Source of the DNA: Granulosicoccaceae sp. 1_MG-2023
GTDB taxonomy: Bacteria; Pseudomonadota; Gammaproteobacteria; Granulosicoccales; Granulosicoccaceae
DNA length: 64,000 bases
Reading direction: 5' to 3'
NCBI GenBank assembly: GCA_030546905.1
Contig: JAUOPI010000006.1
Coordinates: forward strand, 1-64,000
The notes under the pieces were generated by a model. The model was not told the origin of the DNA, did no database searches, and saw only the letters and a program-made list of their open reading frames with translations. Positions within the stretch are counted from its first letter, which is position 1. The number at the start of each line of letters is the position of its first letter. Both the position numbers and the translations under genes were made by a program. This document shows, in pieces, positions 35,629 through 45,195 of the stretch.

Positions 35629-36207
35629 ATGCAGATGATCGAATTTCGTGAAATACGCGTCTCGGACGCACAAATGCTGCTCGACTGGCGCACCTCCAAA
35701 CGCGTCACGCAGTTTATGAACACCGATATTGAGTATGACGTGGAGGCGCAGAAGCGCTGGCTGCAAAGCTGTTATACGCGCCCCGATTACTATCACTGGA
35801 TTATCCGTCAGCACGGGCGCGATGTGGGCTTTGTGAGTCTGTGTGACTACGACCCGGCAGCGGGCACTGCGTCCTGGGGCTTGTATATCGGCGATGAAAG
35901 CGCCACCGGTGCAGGCGGGCGCGTTCCGCCGTATTTTTATAACTTTGCCTTCGGTGAGCTCGGCCTCAAGCGGATTAATGCTGAGGTGCTCTACCACAAT
36001 ACGCGGGTGATTGATTTGCATCGTCTGCATGGCTACCGCTTTGTGCCGGGCAAAGACCGGCTTATCGAAAAAAATGGCAAGGAGCTGCTGTTGATCGCGC
36101 TGGAGCTGGACGCGCAGACCTTTTTCTCCGGTCGTTTTACCCGCTACAAAACCCCTTTTCCGATGACGCACTGGCAACACCGCCCGCAGCAGCAACCGGC
36201 AGCCTGA
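35629..36207 (+). CDS. GNAT acetyltransferase, PseH-like
   Basis: A 192-residue GNAT-fold N-acetyltransferase. FREIRVSDAQMLLDWRTSKRVTQFMNTD at the start and LGLKRINAEVLYHNTRVIDLHRLHGYR near the end follow the layout of PseH-type sugar acetyltransferases of pseudaminic acid synthesis, but no other pse gene is nearby. Two in-frame ATGs (35629, 35635) share the same AGG; the second has more usual spacing. A divergent neighbour of truC. Substrate unproven. Confidence 0.8.
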   Translation: MQMIEFREIRVSDAQMLLDWRTSKRVTQFMNTDIEYDVEAQKRWLQSCYTRPDYYHWIIRQHGRDVGFVSLCDYDPAAGTASWGLYIGDESATGAGGRVPPYFYNFAFGELGLKRINAEVLYHNTRVIDLHRLHGYRFVPGKDRLIEKNGKELLLIALELDAQTFFSGRFTRYKTPFPMTHWQHRPQQQPAA

Positions 36208-36518
36208 TTCCGGTACGCGGTCGCCGCGTCAAGCATGTTCCGTGTATGTGTTTGCGGTGACTGCATTTTGCCGTCGCCGTGTATCTAAGCCGTCGCCGGC
36301 CTGAGCCATGTGTCTTGTGCGTCCCGCCGGCGCAGCTTGAATGGCGTATGTTATTTGAAATAAATCAGCTGTTTACCCTGTCTGTCGGGCGGCCTTGCGG
36401 CTGCGTTGCGGGCACCTGCAGCAATTGGCGGGCATCTTGAAGTGTAATAGGGCAAAGAATATTGAGATTCGCGACCCCGGTCAGACACGCCGGATCTGCA
36501 CTTCACCAAGGATGAGAG
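36208..36518. other. gap between the two acetyltransferase genes
   Basis: No gene seen. A perfect 6-1-6 inverted repeat TTATTT-G-AAATAA at 36351-36363 is operator-like, and the rest probably contains the promoter of the second acetyltransferase gene, which is read separately from the first given the distance. Confidence 0.4.
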
Positions 36519-37100
36519 ATGATGATGATCGCTACCCCGGGCCGCAGTGGCCCGCCCGCCGCCGGCACGGCGGGTGATAAGCGCGGTACACACGCGCCGG
36601 CGGTGTTTGTACGACCGGCGGGGCCGGCCGACAAGCGCACGCTGTTTCACTGGCGCAATGATGAGGCGACCCATGCCATGAGTTGTCATGCCGATCCGGC
36701 AGCCTGGGCGGATTATCAGCGCTGGTTTCTCGATTGCCTGAATAATGGGCAGCGCGAACTGTCGCTGTGCGTAGCCGCGGCGCGGCCGGCGCTGACGCTG
36801 GCGCTGGCACGTTTTGCTATGTCGGCCGATGGCCGCCGGGCGGAGATCGCGCTGGAAATGCAGCCGGCCCGGACTGAACGCTATCCCGGTCTGGCCACAT
36901 TGCAGGCATTGTTGGTGGATTTCCGTCGCCGCCATCCGCGTCTGGGCGGCATGGATGTGCGGGTGCCGGCCGGCGATGCGGCGGCACTGACCTTGTTTGA
37001 ACTGGCCGGATTTATAACGAAAGGGGCGACTGGCGGCGCGCTCGTGCATCTGGTGATGCCCGCGCAGGTCCGCCCCGGTGGTTTTGGCCGGCTCGCTTAA
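36519..37100 (+). CDS. GNAT-like acetyltransferase, divergent
   Basis: A 193-residue protein with a disordered N-terminus (residues 1-28, Gly/Ala/Pro-rich) followed by a GNAT-like domain starting VFVRPAGPADKRTLFHWRNDEATHAM, the same opening as the PseH-like gene 300 bp upstream. The later acetyl-CoA loop (R/Q-x-x-G-x-G/A) is not clear; TERYPGLATLQALL stands at that place, so catalysis is uncertain. Three ATGs in a row begin the gene after AAGGATGAGAG. The last bases overlap the convergent regulator gene by 4 bp. Confidence 0.65.
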   Translation: MMMIATPGRSGPPAAGTAGDKRGTHAPAVFVRPAGPADKRTLFHWRNDEATHAMSCHADPAAWADYQRWFLDCLNNGQRELSLCVAAARPALTLALARFAMSADGRRAEIALEMQPARTERYPGLATLQALLVDFRRRHPRLGGMDVRVPAGDAAALTLFELAGFITKGATGGALVHLVMPAQVRPGGFGRLA

Positions 37101-38125
37101 CCGGTCGTTCTTCTCATCTCATCAGGCATCAGCTGACGCCGGTAGTGAAGCGGTGGCTGGCCTGTCCATTTGCGGAATGCCCGCGAAAACGCGGCCGGAT
37201 CGGCAAACCCCAGGCGCTCTGAAATCACCGACACCGGTACTGCATCCTGACACAGCAGGCGGATCGCCAGATTGCGCCGGGTCTGGTCGCGTATGGCCTG
37301 AAAGGTGGTTTCTTCATCGGCAAGACGTCGCCGCAGGGTACGCTCGGAGGTGCCCAGCTGTGCGCAGACGGCTTTGATTCCGCTGCCGGGCGCGGCTTCC
37401 AGCACGCGTCTTACCCGCCCTGAATAGCGTGGAAACAGGCGTTGCTTGTTGACCCAGGTCAGCGGCGCGTGATCGAGGTGATTGCGCAGCGTTTCCATGC
37501 TCTGCACCACCGGCCGTTCCAGTTCCTGCGGCGAGAACACCAGTGCATTGCGGCCGGCATTAAAGCGCGTCGCGCAGGGGTAAATCAGCTTGTACTCGGC
37601 CACATGGGCCGGTTCGGCAAAGTCCAGATCCAGGCGGCTCAGGCGGATCGAGGCGCCGGTCAGCCAGCTCGGGAAGCGGTGCCAGAGCAACAGAAAAAAC
37701 TCGATCAGCATATGGTCGGGATCGGTGCGCGGGTCGTGCAGCGAGAACGTCACACGCGCCTCCTCAGGCGTCTCCTCCAGAGCAAAACGGAAATCCTCAC
37801 TGACCAGCGAATAAAAGCGGCAGATATGCCGGTAGACCTTGCGCAGGTCCTGCTGATGGACGGCCTGCTTGGCCATCAGGGTAAAGGAGCCGTGACGGCT
37901 GGGGTGTTGGCTCATGCCAAGAAATTCGTCGTCAGTCACACGCCAGAAGGCCAGCAGGAGCGCGCTGAACTGCTCGGCAGACATGCGCAGATCGCGTCGT
38001 TCCAATACCTCTTCGGAGAGCCCGGCCGGGCTCAGAATCAGTGTCGGATCAAGCCCCTGGCGGCGTGCTGAGTCGGTCAGTGCGCGTGCGTAATGGATGG
38101 CGATGGTATTTTCGCTGGGCGGCAT
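37097..38125 (-). CDS. AraC-family regulator, OruR/ArcR-like with DUF4880-type sensor half
   Basis: A 342-residue regulator with an N-terminal Arabinose_bd-like domain (about residues 15-200) and a C-terminal AraC helix-turn-helix (GIKAVCAQLGTSERTLRRRLADEETTFQAIRDQTRRNLAIRLL, then VSVISERLGFADPAAFSRAFRKWTGQPPLHYR). ATG 38125 has AAGG upstream; the frame to 38236 is discounted. It is divergent, 143 bp, from the thiolase gene and probably controls the acyl-CoA oxidation operon that follows. The effector is perhaps an acyl chain or acyl-CoA; that is inference. Confidence 0.85.
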   Translation of the reverse strand: MPPSENTIAIHYARALTDSARRQGLDPTLILSPAGLSEEVLERRDLRMSAEQFSALLLAFWRVTDDEFLGMSQHPSRHGSFTLMAKQAVHQQDLRKVYRHICRFYSLVSEDFRFALEETPEEARVTFSLHDPRTDPDHMLIEFFLLLWHRFPSWLTGASIRLSRLDLDFAEPAHVAEYKLIYPCATRFNAGRNALVFSPQELERPVVQSMETLRNHLDHAPLTWVNKQRLFPRYSGRVRRVLEAAPGSGIKAVCAQLGTSERTLRRRLADEETTFQAIRDQTRRNLAIRLLCQDAVPVSVISERLGFADPAAFSRAFRKWTGQPPLHYRRQLMPDEMRRTTG

Positions 38126-38268
38126 AAGCTGAGAACCTTTTGCCGGTATTCTAGTCGTCTTGGCCGCAAATGTTAAGTAATAGGCAGGTGCGGTCATGGC
38201 AGCCCCGCGGCCCTTGACGCAGAATCTTGGGCTCACATAACAACACCGTATTGACAGGGGAGCAGGAT

Positions 38269-39453
38269 ATGAGCAAAGACGTCTTCATTCTGGGGGCAGG
38301 CCGCTCGGCCGTCGGGACCTTCAGTGGTGCGCTGGCCGGCATCAGCCCGCAGGATCTGGCCGCGCAGGTCATGCAGGAGGTTATCAGCCGTTCCGCGCTG
38401 GCGCCTGATTCGATCACGCAGGCGGTGGTCGGCAACTGCATTCCCACCGATGAGCGCTATGCCTATGTGGCGCGTCTGGCTTCGGTCGGTGCCGGTTTGC
38501 CCAAAAGCTCGGTGGCCATGGCGGTCAACCGCCTGTGCGGGTCGGGTATGCAGGCGATTGTCTCTGCCACGCAGGCCGTGCGCCTCGGCGATTGCGAGCG
38601 GGCCGTGGCCGGTGGTGTGGAAGTGATGTCACGCGCCGCCTATTTGTCCACCGCCATGCGCGGCGGCGCACGTTTGGGTGATTCGCAGATGGTCGATGCC
38701 ATGGTGGCGGCGCTGAACGATCCTTTCGGTGTCGGCCATATGGGGGTGACGGCAGAGAACCTCGCGCAGAAGTGGGATATCAGCCGTGAAGAGCAGGACC
38801 GCTTTGCTGCCGAATCCCATCGCCGTGCGGCGGCCGCGCAGGACAACGGCTATTTCGACAGCCAGATCGTCCCGGTGACCCTGAAAAGCCGTCGCGGCGA
38901 GACGGTATTCGACAAAGACGAACATATCAAACCGGCCACCACCGTTGAGACGCTGGCGACCCTGCGTCCGGCATTCAAGAAAGACGGCACTGTCACGGCA
39001 GGCAATTCTTCCGGGCTGAACGACGGCGCCGGCTTTTGTGTCCTCGGCGACGAGCAGGCCGTCAGGGACAGTGGCCGGGACCCGCTGGCGCGGGTGGTCA
39101 GTTACGCCATCGCCGGCGTGCCCAATGAGCTGATGGGTGAAGGGCCGATTCCGGCTTCACAGGCGGCGCTGCAACGGGCCGGTCTGCGTCTGCAGGATAT
39201 GGATGTGATCGAGTCCAACGAGGCCTTTGCTGCACAGGCGCTGGCGGTCAGCCGTGCGCTGGATCTTGATCCGGCCCGCACCAATCCCAACGGCGGCGCG
39301 ATTGCCCTGGGCCATCCGGTCGGTTGTTCCGGCGCGCTGATTACCACCAAGGCACTTTACGAGCTGCAGCGGGTCAAAGGCCGGTACGGGCTGGTCACGA
39401 TGTGCATCGGTGGTGGCCAGGGTATCGCCCTGATCGTGGAAAATCTCAGCTGA
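38269..39453 (+). CDS. acetyl-CoA acyltransferase (thiolase)
   Basis: A 394-residue thiolase with nucleophile Cys90 (NRLCGSGMQAI), the GEGPIPA-type loop, catalytic His in ALGHPVGCSGA and the second Cys near the end (MCIGGGQGIAL). It catalyses thiolytic cleavage of 3-ketoacyl-CoA or the reverse condensation of two acetyl-CoA. ATG 38269 (AGGGGAGCAGGA upstream) is preferred to an earlier in-frame ATG. First gene of the acyl-CoA oxidation cluster; together with 41296 and 43443 it makes a complete beta-oxidation spiral. Confidence 0.93.
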   Translation: MSKDVFILGAGRSAVGTFSGALAGISPQDLAAQVMQEVISRSALAPDSITQAVVGNCIPTDERYAYVARLASVGAGLPKSSVAMAVNRLCGSGMQAIVSATQAVRLGDCERAVAGGVEVMSRAAYLSTAMRGGARLGDSQMVDAMVAALNDPFGVGHMGVTAENLAQKWDISREEQDRFAAESHRRAAAAQDNGYFDSQIVPVTLKSRRGETVFDKDEHIKPATTVETLATLRPAFKKDGTVTAGNSSGLNDGAGFCVLGDEQAVRDSGRDPLARVVSYAIAGVPNELMGEGPIPASQAALQRAGLRLQDMDVIESNEAFAAQALAVSRALDLDPARTNPNGGAIALGHPVGCSGALITTKALYELQRVKGRYGLVTMCIGGGQGIALIVENLS

Positions 39454-39596
39454 CCGGCAGTGCCGCGTGGCCGCCCGACCGGTTGGCACGCGGCGCTTTG
39501 CCGCTGCAAACAAAATAATCACAGAGAAAAACGTGCGGACAGCCGGGGCACCGGCACGGGGGTTCCGCGCAATTCGTATCCTGTAGGAGGACGCAT

Positions 39597-41222
39597 ATGT
39601 TTGGCACAATGATGACGCAAGCGCTGTCGATCTCGTCTCTGATCGTACACGCGCAAAAATATCATGCTGCAACCGAGGTGGTTTCAGTCGGTACCGACGG
39701 GGTGGTCGAGCGCAGTAACTGGGGCGCTGTTGCCACAGGTGCCCGCAAGCTCGCCAGCGCCCTGGATAAGCTCGGTATTTCGCCCGGCGCACGTTGCGGC
39801 ACGATCGCCTGGAATAACCGCCGGCATCTGGAACTTTACTATGGCGTTGCCGGCAGCGGCCGCGTTACACACACCATCAATCCGCGCCTGACGCCGGAAC
39901 AACTGACCTATATCGTCAACCACGCCGGTGACGAAATCCTCTTTATTGACAGTACGTTTCTGCCCGCCGTGGCCAAGCTGAAGGAGTACTTCGAAGATGT
40001 CCGGTACATTGTGCTGCTCGGTCCGCGTGATGAGGATGCGGCCAAGGTGATCGATGGGCTGTTGTTTTACGACGAGTTAGTCGGGACCGGTTCGGATGCT
40101 GAACCCTGGCCCGAAGTGGACGAGAACGCGCCCGCCAGTCTTTGTTACACCTCCGGCACCACCGGTAATCCCAAGGGCGTGCAGTTCACGCACCGTTCGA
40201 CGGTGCTGCATTCACTCGGTGGCAACCAACCGGACGGTCTGGGTATTTCCGCGCGCGACGTGGTGATGCCGGTGGTGCCCATGTTTCATGTTAATGCCTG
40301 GGGCACGCCTTATATCGCTGCCGGAGTTGGTGCCAAGATTGTATTACCGGGGGCGGCGCTGGATGGCGAAAGTCTCGCGCGCCTGATCGATGCCGAGCAG
40401 GTGACGCTGTCGCTTGGTGTGCCGACGATCTGGATTGGCTTGTTGGCCGGTCTGGAAAAAACCGGTTCAAAAGCAGAATCCATGACGCGCACTGTGGTCG
40501 GCGGCTCGGCTTTGCCACCGTCCATGATTACCACTTTCCGCGATAAATACGGCGTCGAGCTGATTCACGCCTGGGGTATGACTGAAACCTCACCGCTGGG
40601 AACGGTTAACCGCTTGTTGCAAAAGCACAGCAATCTGCCGGCCGATGAGCAGGCCCGTTTGCGTGAATCGCAGGGGCGCCCGCCCTTTGGTGTGGATCTG
40701 CGTATTGTCGATGAGTCCGGTAATGAGTTGCCGCGTGACGGCGAAACCCAGGGTGAGCTGCAAATCCGCGGACACTGGGTGCTGGAGAGTTATTTTGGTC
40801 AGGAAGAATCAGCGCTGACCGAAGACGGCTGGTTCGATACCGGTGATATTGCAACCCTGGATAGCGATGGTTATATGGTGATCCGTGACCGCTCCAAGGA
40901 CATCATCAAATCCGGCGGCGAGTGGATCTCGACCGTGGAGCTGGAGAATATCGCGGTCTCCCATCCTGATCTGATCAATGCGGCGGCGATTGCTGCACGT
41001 CATCCGAAGTGGGATGAGCGTCCGGTCGTGATCGCTGTGCCGGCGCCCGGCGCGTCGCCGACCGAAGAAGACGTTCTGGCGCACTTTAAAGGCAAGGTGG
41101 CCAGCTGGCAGATTCCCGACCGGGTCATCTTTGTTGATGAGTTGCCGCTTGGCGCGACCGGCAAGGTGCGCAAGATGAAATTGCGTGAAGCCTACGCTGA
41201 CGTGTTGCTCGAGCAGAACTGA
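39597..41222 (+). CDS. medium/long-chain fatty acyl-CoA ligase
   Basis: A 541-residue AMP-forming ligase. [21 protein letters not shown] is the AMP/P-loop motif, [11 protein letters not shown] the A5 motif, [35 protein letters not shown] motifs A7-A8, and [13 protein letters not shown] carries the C-terminal catalytic Lys. It activates a carboxylic acid to its CoA ester. It belongs to the size class that includes FadD homologues and DmdB; chain length is not predictable. TAGGAGG precedes the ATG. Confidence 0.93.
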   Translation: MFGTMMTQALSISSLIVHAQKYHAATEVVSVGTDGVVERSNWGAVATGARKLASALDKLGISPGARCGTIAWNNRRHLELYYGVAGSGRVTHTINPRLTPEQLTYIVNHAGDEILFIDSTFLPAVAKLKEYFEDVRYIVLLGPRDEDAAKVIDGLLFYDELVGTGSDAEPWPEVDENAPASLCYTSGTTGNPKGVQFTHRSTVLHSLGGNQPDGLGISARDVVMPVVPMFHVNAWGTPYIAAGVGAKIVLPGAALDGESLARLIDAEQVTLSLGVPTIWIGLLAGLEKTGSKAESMTRTVVGGSALPPSMITTFRDKYGVELIHAWGMTETSPLGTVNRLLQKHSNLPADEQARLRESQGRPPFGVDLRIVDESGNELPRDGETQGELQIRGHWVLESYFGQEESALTEDGWFDTGDIATLDSDGYMVIRDRSKDIIKSGGEWISTVELENIAVSHPDLINAAAIAARHPKWDERPVVIAVPAPGASPTEEDVLAHFKGKVASWQIPDRVIFVDELPLGATGKVRKMKLREAYADVLLEQN

Positions 41223-41295
41223 AGCAGGCTGGTCTGACCCGCACCGGTGCCGCGTACTGTTGCGGGGCCGGTGCCGCTAAAAAGGAAATACAAGT

Positions 41296-43392
41296 ATGTT
41301 CGATGGTAAGTACATGAAGCTTGAGGAGGCCGGCGACGGGCTGCTCGGGCTTACGCTGGAACGCAAGGACGGTGGCGAGAACGTGCTCAGCGAAGCATTT
41401 CTCGATGAGTTGACGCAGGTGATGCAAGAGCTTGAAAGCGTCTCCGCGCAGGGTCTGATCGTCAGCTCGGCGGCGAAGCATTTTGCTCTGGGCGCTGATG
41501 TCACTGAATTTCCCGCCATGTTCCGCTTGGGCGCCGATGAGATTGAAGGCTGGTTGAGCGGCGTGAATGCCTTGTTCGCGCGCTTTGCGGCTTTGCCTTA
41601 TGCCTCGGTCAGTGTGATCGGTGGCATGGCGCTTGGCGGTGGTTTTGAACTGGCGCTGGCAACGGATTTCCGTATCGGCAGCGAGGCCGCCTCGGTCGGT
41701 CTGCCCGAGGTCACGCTTGGCATCTGCCCGGGTTGGGGCGGTACGGTACGCTTGCCGCGTCTGATCGGAACAGAACAAGCGCTTAACTGGATGCTTGCCG
41801 GTGCGCCGAAAAAAGCCGCTCAGGCACTTGAAGCCGGTGCGCTCGATCAGGTGGTGTCGGCCGATCAGGCCATGGCCGCAGCGCGCACGCTGTTGCAGAA
41901 ACTGCACGCCGATGCCACGCAACTGCAACAGCGGCGCGAGGACAATCGCCGGGCTGCCGCTGAGCTGCCGCAGACTGCGCCGGCCGCTGACGGCAATCCG
42001 GCTGTGCCGGGCTTGCAGAATTTACTGAGCCATAGTGCCGCACTGGACATGGCCGCTGCGCTGCGGGCCGAGTCGGCTTTGTTTGCCCGGCTGGCCGGCT
42101 GTGACGCCACACAGAATCTGGTGTCGGTGTTTCTCAGTGGTCAGGCCATCAAGCGCAAATACCGCAAGCTCGCTGCCAAAGGTGAGGATGTCGGCGTGGC
42201 GGCGGTGATCGGTGCCGGTGTGATGGGCGGCGGGATCGCCAGTCTGGCGGCCAGCCGTGGTGTCAGGGCATTGATGAAAGACATCAGCGACGAAGCCCTG
42301 CAGCTGGGAATGAGCACCGCCGATCAGCTGCTCGAACGGCGTGTTTCGCGGGGTCGTATGAGTGCGGAGAAAAAACAGGCCATTCTCGGCAATATCTCGC
42401 CACAGTTGGATTATGCCGGCTTCGCCTCGGCCGGCTATGTGGTCGAAGCGGTGGTGGAAAACCCCAAGGTTAAAGCCGCTGTGCTGAGCGAGTGCGAAGC
42501 GCAGTTGCCGGAAACGGCTGTGCTGGCCTCCAATACCTCGACGATTTCCATCGATTCACTGGCCGCCTCGCTGGCGCGTCCGGAAAACTTCTGCGGCATG
42601 CACTTTTTTAATCCGGTGCACGCCATGCCGCTGGTCGAGGTCATCCGCGGTCAGGCCACCAGCCGCGAAACGATCAACACGACAGTGGCGCTGGCCATGA
42701 AGCTGGGCAAAACGCCGATTGTGGTCGGCGACTGTCCGGGCTTTCTGGTCAACCGCGTACTCTTTCCTTACTTCAACGCCTTTAACCGTCTGCTCGCCGA
42801 TGGCGTGGCCTTCGAGCGTATCGACCGGGTGATGGAAGGGTTTGGCTGGCCGATGGGCCCGGCCATGTTGGCCGACGTGATCGGTCTGGATGTTATGGCG
42901 CATGCCGATGCGGTGATGGTCGAAGGCTTCCCCGCGCGTATGGGCCACGATGCCACGCCGGTGGTGGATCAGCTGCTGGCGCAGGGGCTGCGCGGACAGA
43001 AAGGCGGGCGCGGCTTTTATTGCCATGACGGTGGTCGCGGCGAACGCCGGCCGTCCGCCGAAGCGCTGGCCCTGAGCACGGCTGCAGCCGATGACAAGGG
43101 TGCTGTCAGCGACGATGAGATCGTCGATCGCATGATGATTCCCTTGTGTCTGGAAACAGCCCGCTGTCTGGATGAGGGCATAGTCGATACGGCGGGTGAG
43201 GCTGATACTGCTTTGTTGTACGGGCTTGGCTTTCCGCGTTTTCGCGGTGGCGCCTTGCATTACATCGATAGCGTCGGAGCGGCTCAGTTTCTGGCCCGTA
43301 CGCAGGCGTTTTCCGGCTGCGGTGCGCTTTACGAAGTGCCGGACTTTTTCCGCCGGCGGGCTGAGCAGGGCTTGCGCTATTTCGATCACTGA
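41296..43392 (+). CDS. fadJ: bifunctional enoyl-CoA hydratase / 3-hydroxyacyl-CoA dehydrogenase (FadJ-like)
   Basis: A 698-residue two-function enzyme. Residues about 1-190 are a crotonase domain (IGGMALGGGFELALATDFRIG, LPEVTLGICPGWGGTVRLPRL), about 300-480 the NAD-binding dehydrogenase domain (AVIGAGVMGGGIASLAASRG, and catalytic His in GMHFFNPVHAMPLVEVIRG), then two C-terminal dehydrogenase domains. It hydrates enoyl-CoA and oxidises the product. The sequence resembles FadJ/FadB-type alpha subunits and a separate thiolase is at 38269. The symbol names the family group and not a proven orthologue. Confidence 0.92.
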   Translation: MFDGKYMKLEEAGDGLLGLTLERKDGGENVLSEAFLDELTQVMQELESVSAQGLIVSSAAKHFALGADVTEFPAMFRLGADEIEGWLSGVNALFARFAALPYASVSVIGGMALGGGFELALATDFRIGSEAASVGLPEVTLGICPGWGGTVRLPRLIGTEQALNWMLAGAPKKAAQALEAGALDQVVSADQAMAAARTLLQKLHADATQLQQRREDNRRAAAELPQTAPAADGNPAVPGLQNLLSHSAALDMAAALRAESALFARLAGCDATQNLVSVFLSGQAIKRKYRKLAAKGEDVGVAAVIGAGVMGGGIASLAASRGVRALMKDISDEALQLGMSTADQLLERRVSRGRMSAEKKQAILGNISPQLDYAGFASAGYVVEAVVENPKVKAAVLSECEAQLPETAVLASNTSTISIDSLAASLARPENFCGMHFFNPVHAMPLVEVIRGQATSRETINTTVALAMKLGKTPIVVGDCPGFLVNRVLFPYFNAFNRLLADGVAFERIDRVMEGFGWPMGPAMLADVIGLDVMAHADAVMVEGFPARMGHDATPVVDQLLAQGLRGQKGGRGFYCHDGGRGERRPSAEALALSTAAADDKGAVSDDEIVDRMMIPLCLETARCLDEGIVDTAGEADTALLYGLGFPRFRGGALHYIDSVGAAQFLARTQAFSGCGALYEVPDFFRRRAEQGLRYFDH

Positions 43393-43442
43393 GACCGGCT
43401 TGCCGGAAAATAAGAATACGCTACACACGCAGGTAAAGAACC

Positions 43443-45188
43443 ATGTCTGATTATAAATACCCGATTGAAGACGCCACTTTCGTACTGAATACGCTGGTGG
43501 ATTTTGACGGCCTTTGCAGCAAAGCCGGGCTTGAAGAAGTCAATAGCGAGCTGGCCGCAGCGGTGCTGGAAGAAGCCGCCAAACTCGGCAGCGGTGTGTT
43601 GGCTCCGCTGAACCGTGACGGCGATCAGATCGGCGCCAAATGGAGCGAGTCCGGCGTGACGGAAACGCCGGGCTTTGCCGATGCCTATCATCAGTTTGCC
43701 GAAGGCGGCTGGATGGGACTGACCCAGAGCGAGGAAATCGGCGGCCAGAATCTGCCCAATGTACTGGGTACAGCGGTTAATGAAATCTGGCAGTCGGCCA
43801 ATATGGCCTGGGCACTTTGCCCGCTGCTGACGCAGGGCGCGATGGAAGCGATCTCACACCATGCCTCGGCGCAATTGCAAGCCGCTTACCTGCCGAAAAT
43901 GGCAGCCGGCGAGTGGACCGGCACCATGAACCTGACCGAACCGGATGCCGGCTCGGACCTGGCAGTGGTAAAAACCAAGGCTGAACCCAAAGGCGATGCC
44001 TATGCGATCAGTGGGCAGAAGATTTTTATCACCTGGGGCGATCATCAGATGACCGACAATATCGTGCATCTGGTGCTGGCGCGTTTGCCGGATGCGCCGG
44101 AAGGCGTGAAGGGGATTTCCCTGTTTGTGGTGCCGAAGTTCATCCTCAATGCCGAGGGTGAGGCAGGCGAGCCCAACAGCGTACGTTGCCTGTCGATTGA
44201 GCATAAGCTCGGTATCCACGGCAGCCCGACCTGTGTGATGTCGTTTGAAGGGGCGACCGGTTATCTGGTCGGCGAGCCCAATAAAGGCCTGATGTATATG
44301 TTCACCATGATGAACCACGCCCGTCAGGCTGTCGGTCTGCAGGGCCTGTCCATCGCCGAACGTGCCACCCAGCAGGCGGTCGCCTATGCCCGTGAGCGGA
44401 TTCAGGGCCGTCGCCCGGATGGCAGCAAAATGCCGATCATCGAACACCCGGATGTCAAACGCATGTTGCTGCAGGCGCGGGCTTGTAATGAAGCCATGCG
44501 AGCGCTGGCACTGGTGGCCTCGGCCGAGCTCGACTATGCCGCCGCCGCCGGTGGTGAGGATGCCGCCGCGCATAATGCAAGAGCCGCCTTGTTTACGCCC
44601 ATCGTCAAAGGCTGGATGACCGAGCTGGCGCAGGAGATTACCTCCCTGGGCGTACAGGTGCACGGTGGTATGGGTTTTATCGAAGAAACCGGCGCGGCCC
44701 AGCATTACCGCGACGCGCGGATTCTGCCGATTTACGAAGGCACCAACGGTATTCAGGCGCTGGACCTGACCGGGCGCAAGCTTTCCATGGATCAGGGCGC
44801 GACGCTCACCGCGTTGCTCGACGAAATGGACCTGCATGTGGCTGAGGCGCGCACGCAGGCGCGTCTGCCGCAGGCGCAGATCGACGCTCTGGCCGCTGCA
44901 GTCGCCCAGGCGCGCGAGAGTGCACAGACCTTGCTCGCTGACCGTGAACTCGGCACGGCTGCGGCTTTTCATTTCATGATGCAGATGGGCTATTTGTGCG
45001 GTGGCTGGTTGCTGACCCGTTCGGTCTCAGCGCTGGGCAGCGCCGGTGTGTCCGACGCGTTTGCACATAACAAACAGCTGACCGCTCAGTTCTATCTCGA
45101 GCAGATGTTGCCGCGTGCCGCAGCCCATGCAAGTGCTTTGCAGCATGGCCACGCCACGCTGAGTGACTTCCCTGAAGAGGCATTTTGA
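43443..45188 (+). CDS. acyl-CoA dehydrogenase (large, FadE10/DmdC-like)
   Basis: A 581-residue acyl-CoA dehydrogenase with an extended C-terminus: the FAD/substrate core shows TGTMNLTEPDAGSDLAVVKT, GQKIFITWGDHQM and QVHGGMGFIEETGAAQHYRDARILPIYEGTNGIQALDL (the last Glu is the likely base), and about 120 residues follow. This large type includes DmdC, which acts on 3-methylmercaptopropionyl-CoA, and medium/long-chain dehydrogenases. Electrons pass via ETF to the ETF-QO gene just downstream, which begins 8 bp after this stop. Confidence 0.92.
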   Translation: MSDYKYPIEDATFVLNTLVDFDGLCSKAGLEEVNSELAAAVLEEAAKLGSGVLAPLNRDGDQIGAKWSESGVTETPGFADAYHQFAEGGWMGLTQSEEIGGQNLPNVLGTAVNEIWQSANMAWALCPLLTQGAMEAISHHASAQLQAAYLPKMAAGEWTGTMNLTEPDAGSDLAVVKTKAEPKGDAYAISGQKIFITWGDHQMTDNIVHLVLARLPDAPEGVKGISLFVVPKFILNAEGEAGEPNSVRCLSIEHKLGIHGSPTCVMSFEGATGYLVGEPNKGLMYMFTMMNHARQAVGLQGLSIAERATQQAVAYARERIQGRRPDGSKMPIIEHPDVKRMLLQARACNEAMRALALVASAELDYAAAAGGEDAAAHNARAALFTPIVKGWMTELAQEITSLGVQVHGGMGFIEETGAAQHYRDARILPIYEGTNGIQALDLTGRKLSMDQGATLTALLDEMDLHVAEARTQARLPQAQIDALAAAVAQARESAQTLLADRELGTAAAFHFMMQMGYLCGGWLLTRSVSALGSAGVSDAFAHNKQLTAQFYLEQMLPRAAAHASALQHGHATLSDFPEEAF

Positions 45189-45195
45189 GGTTGTT

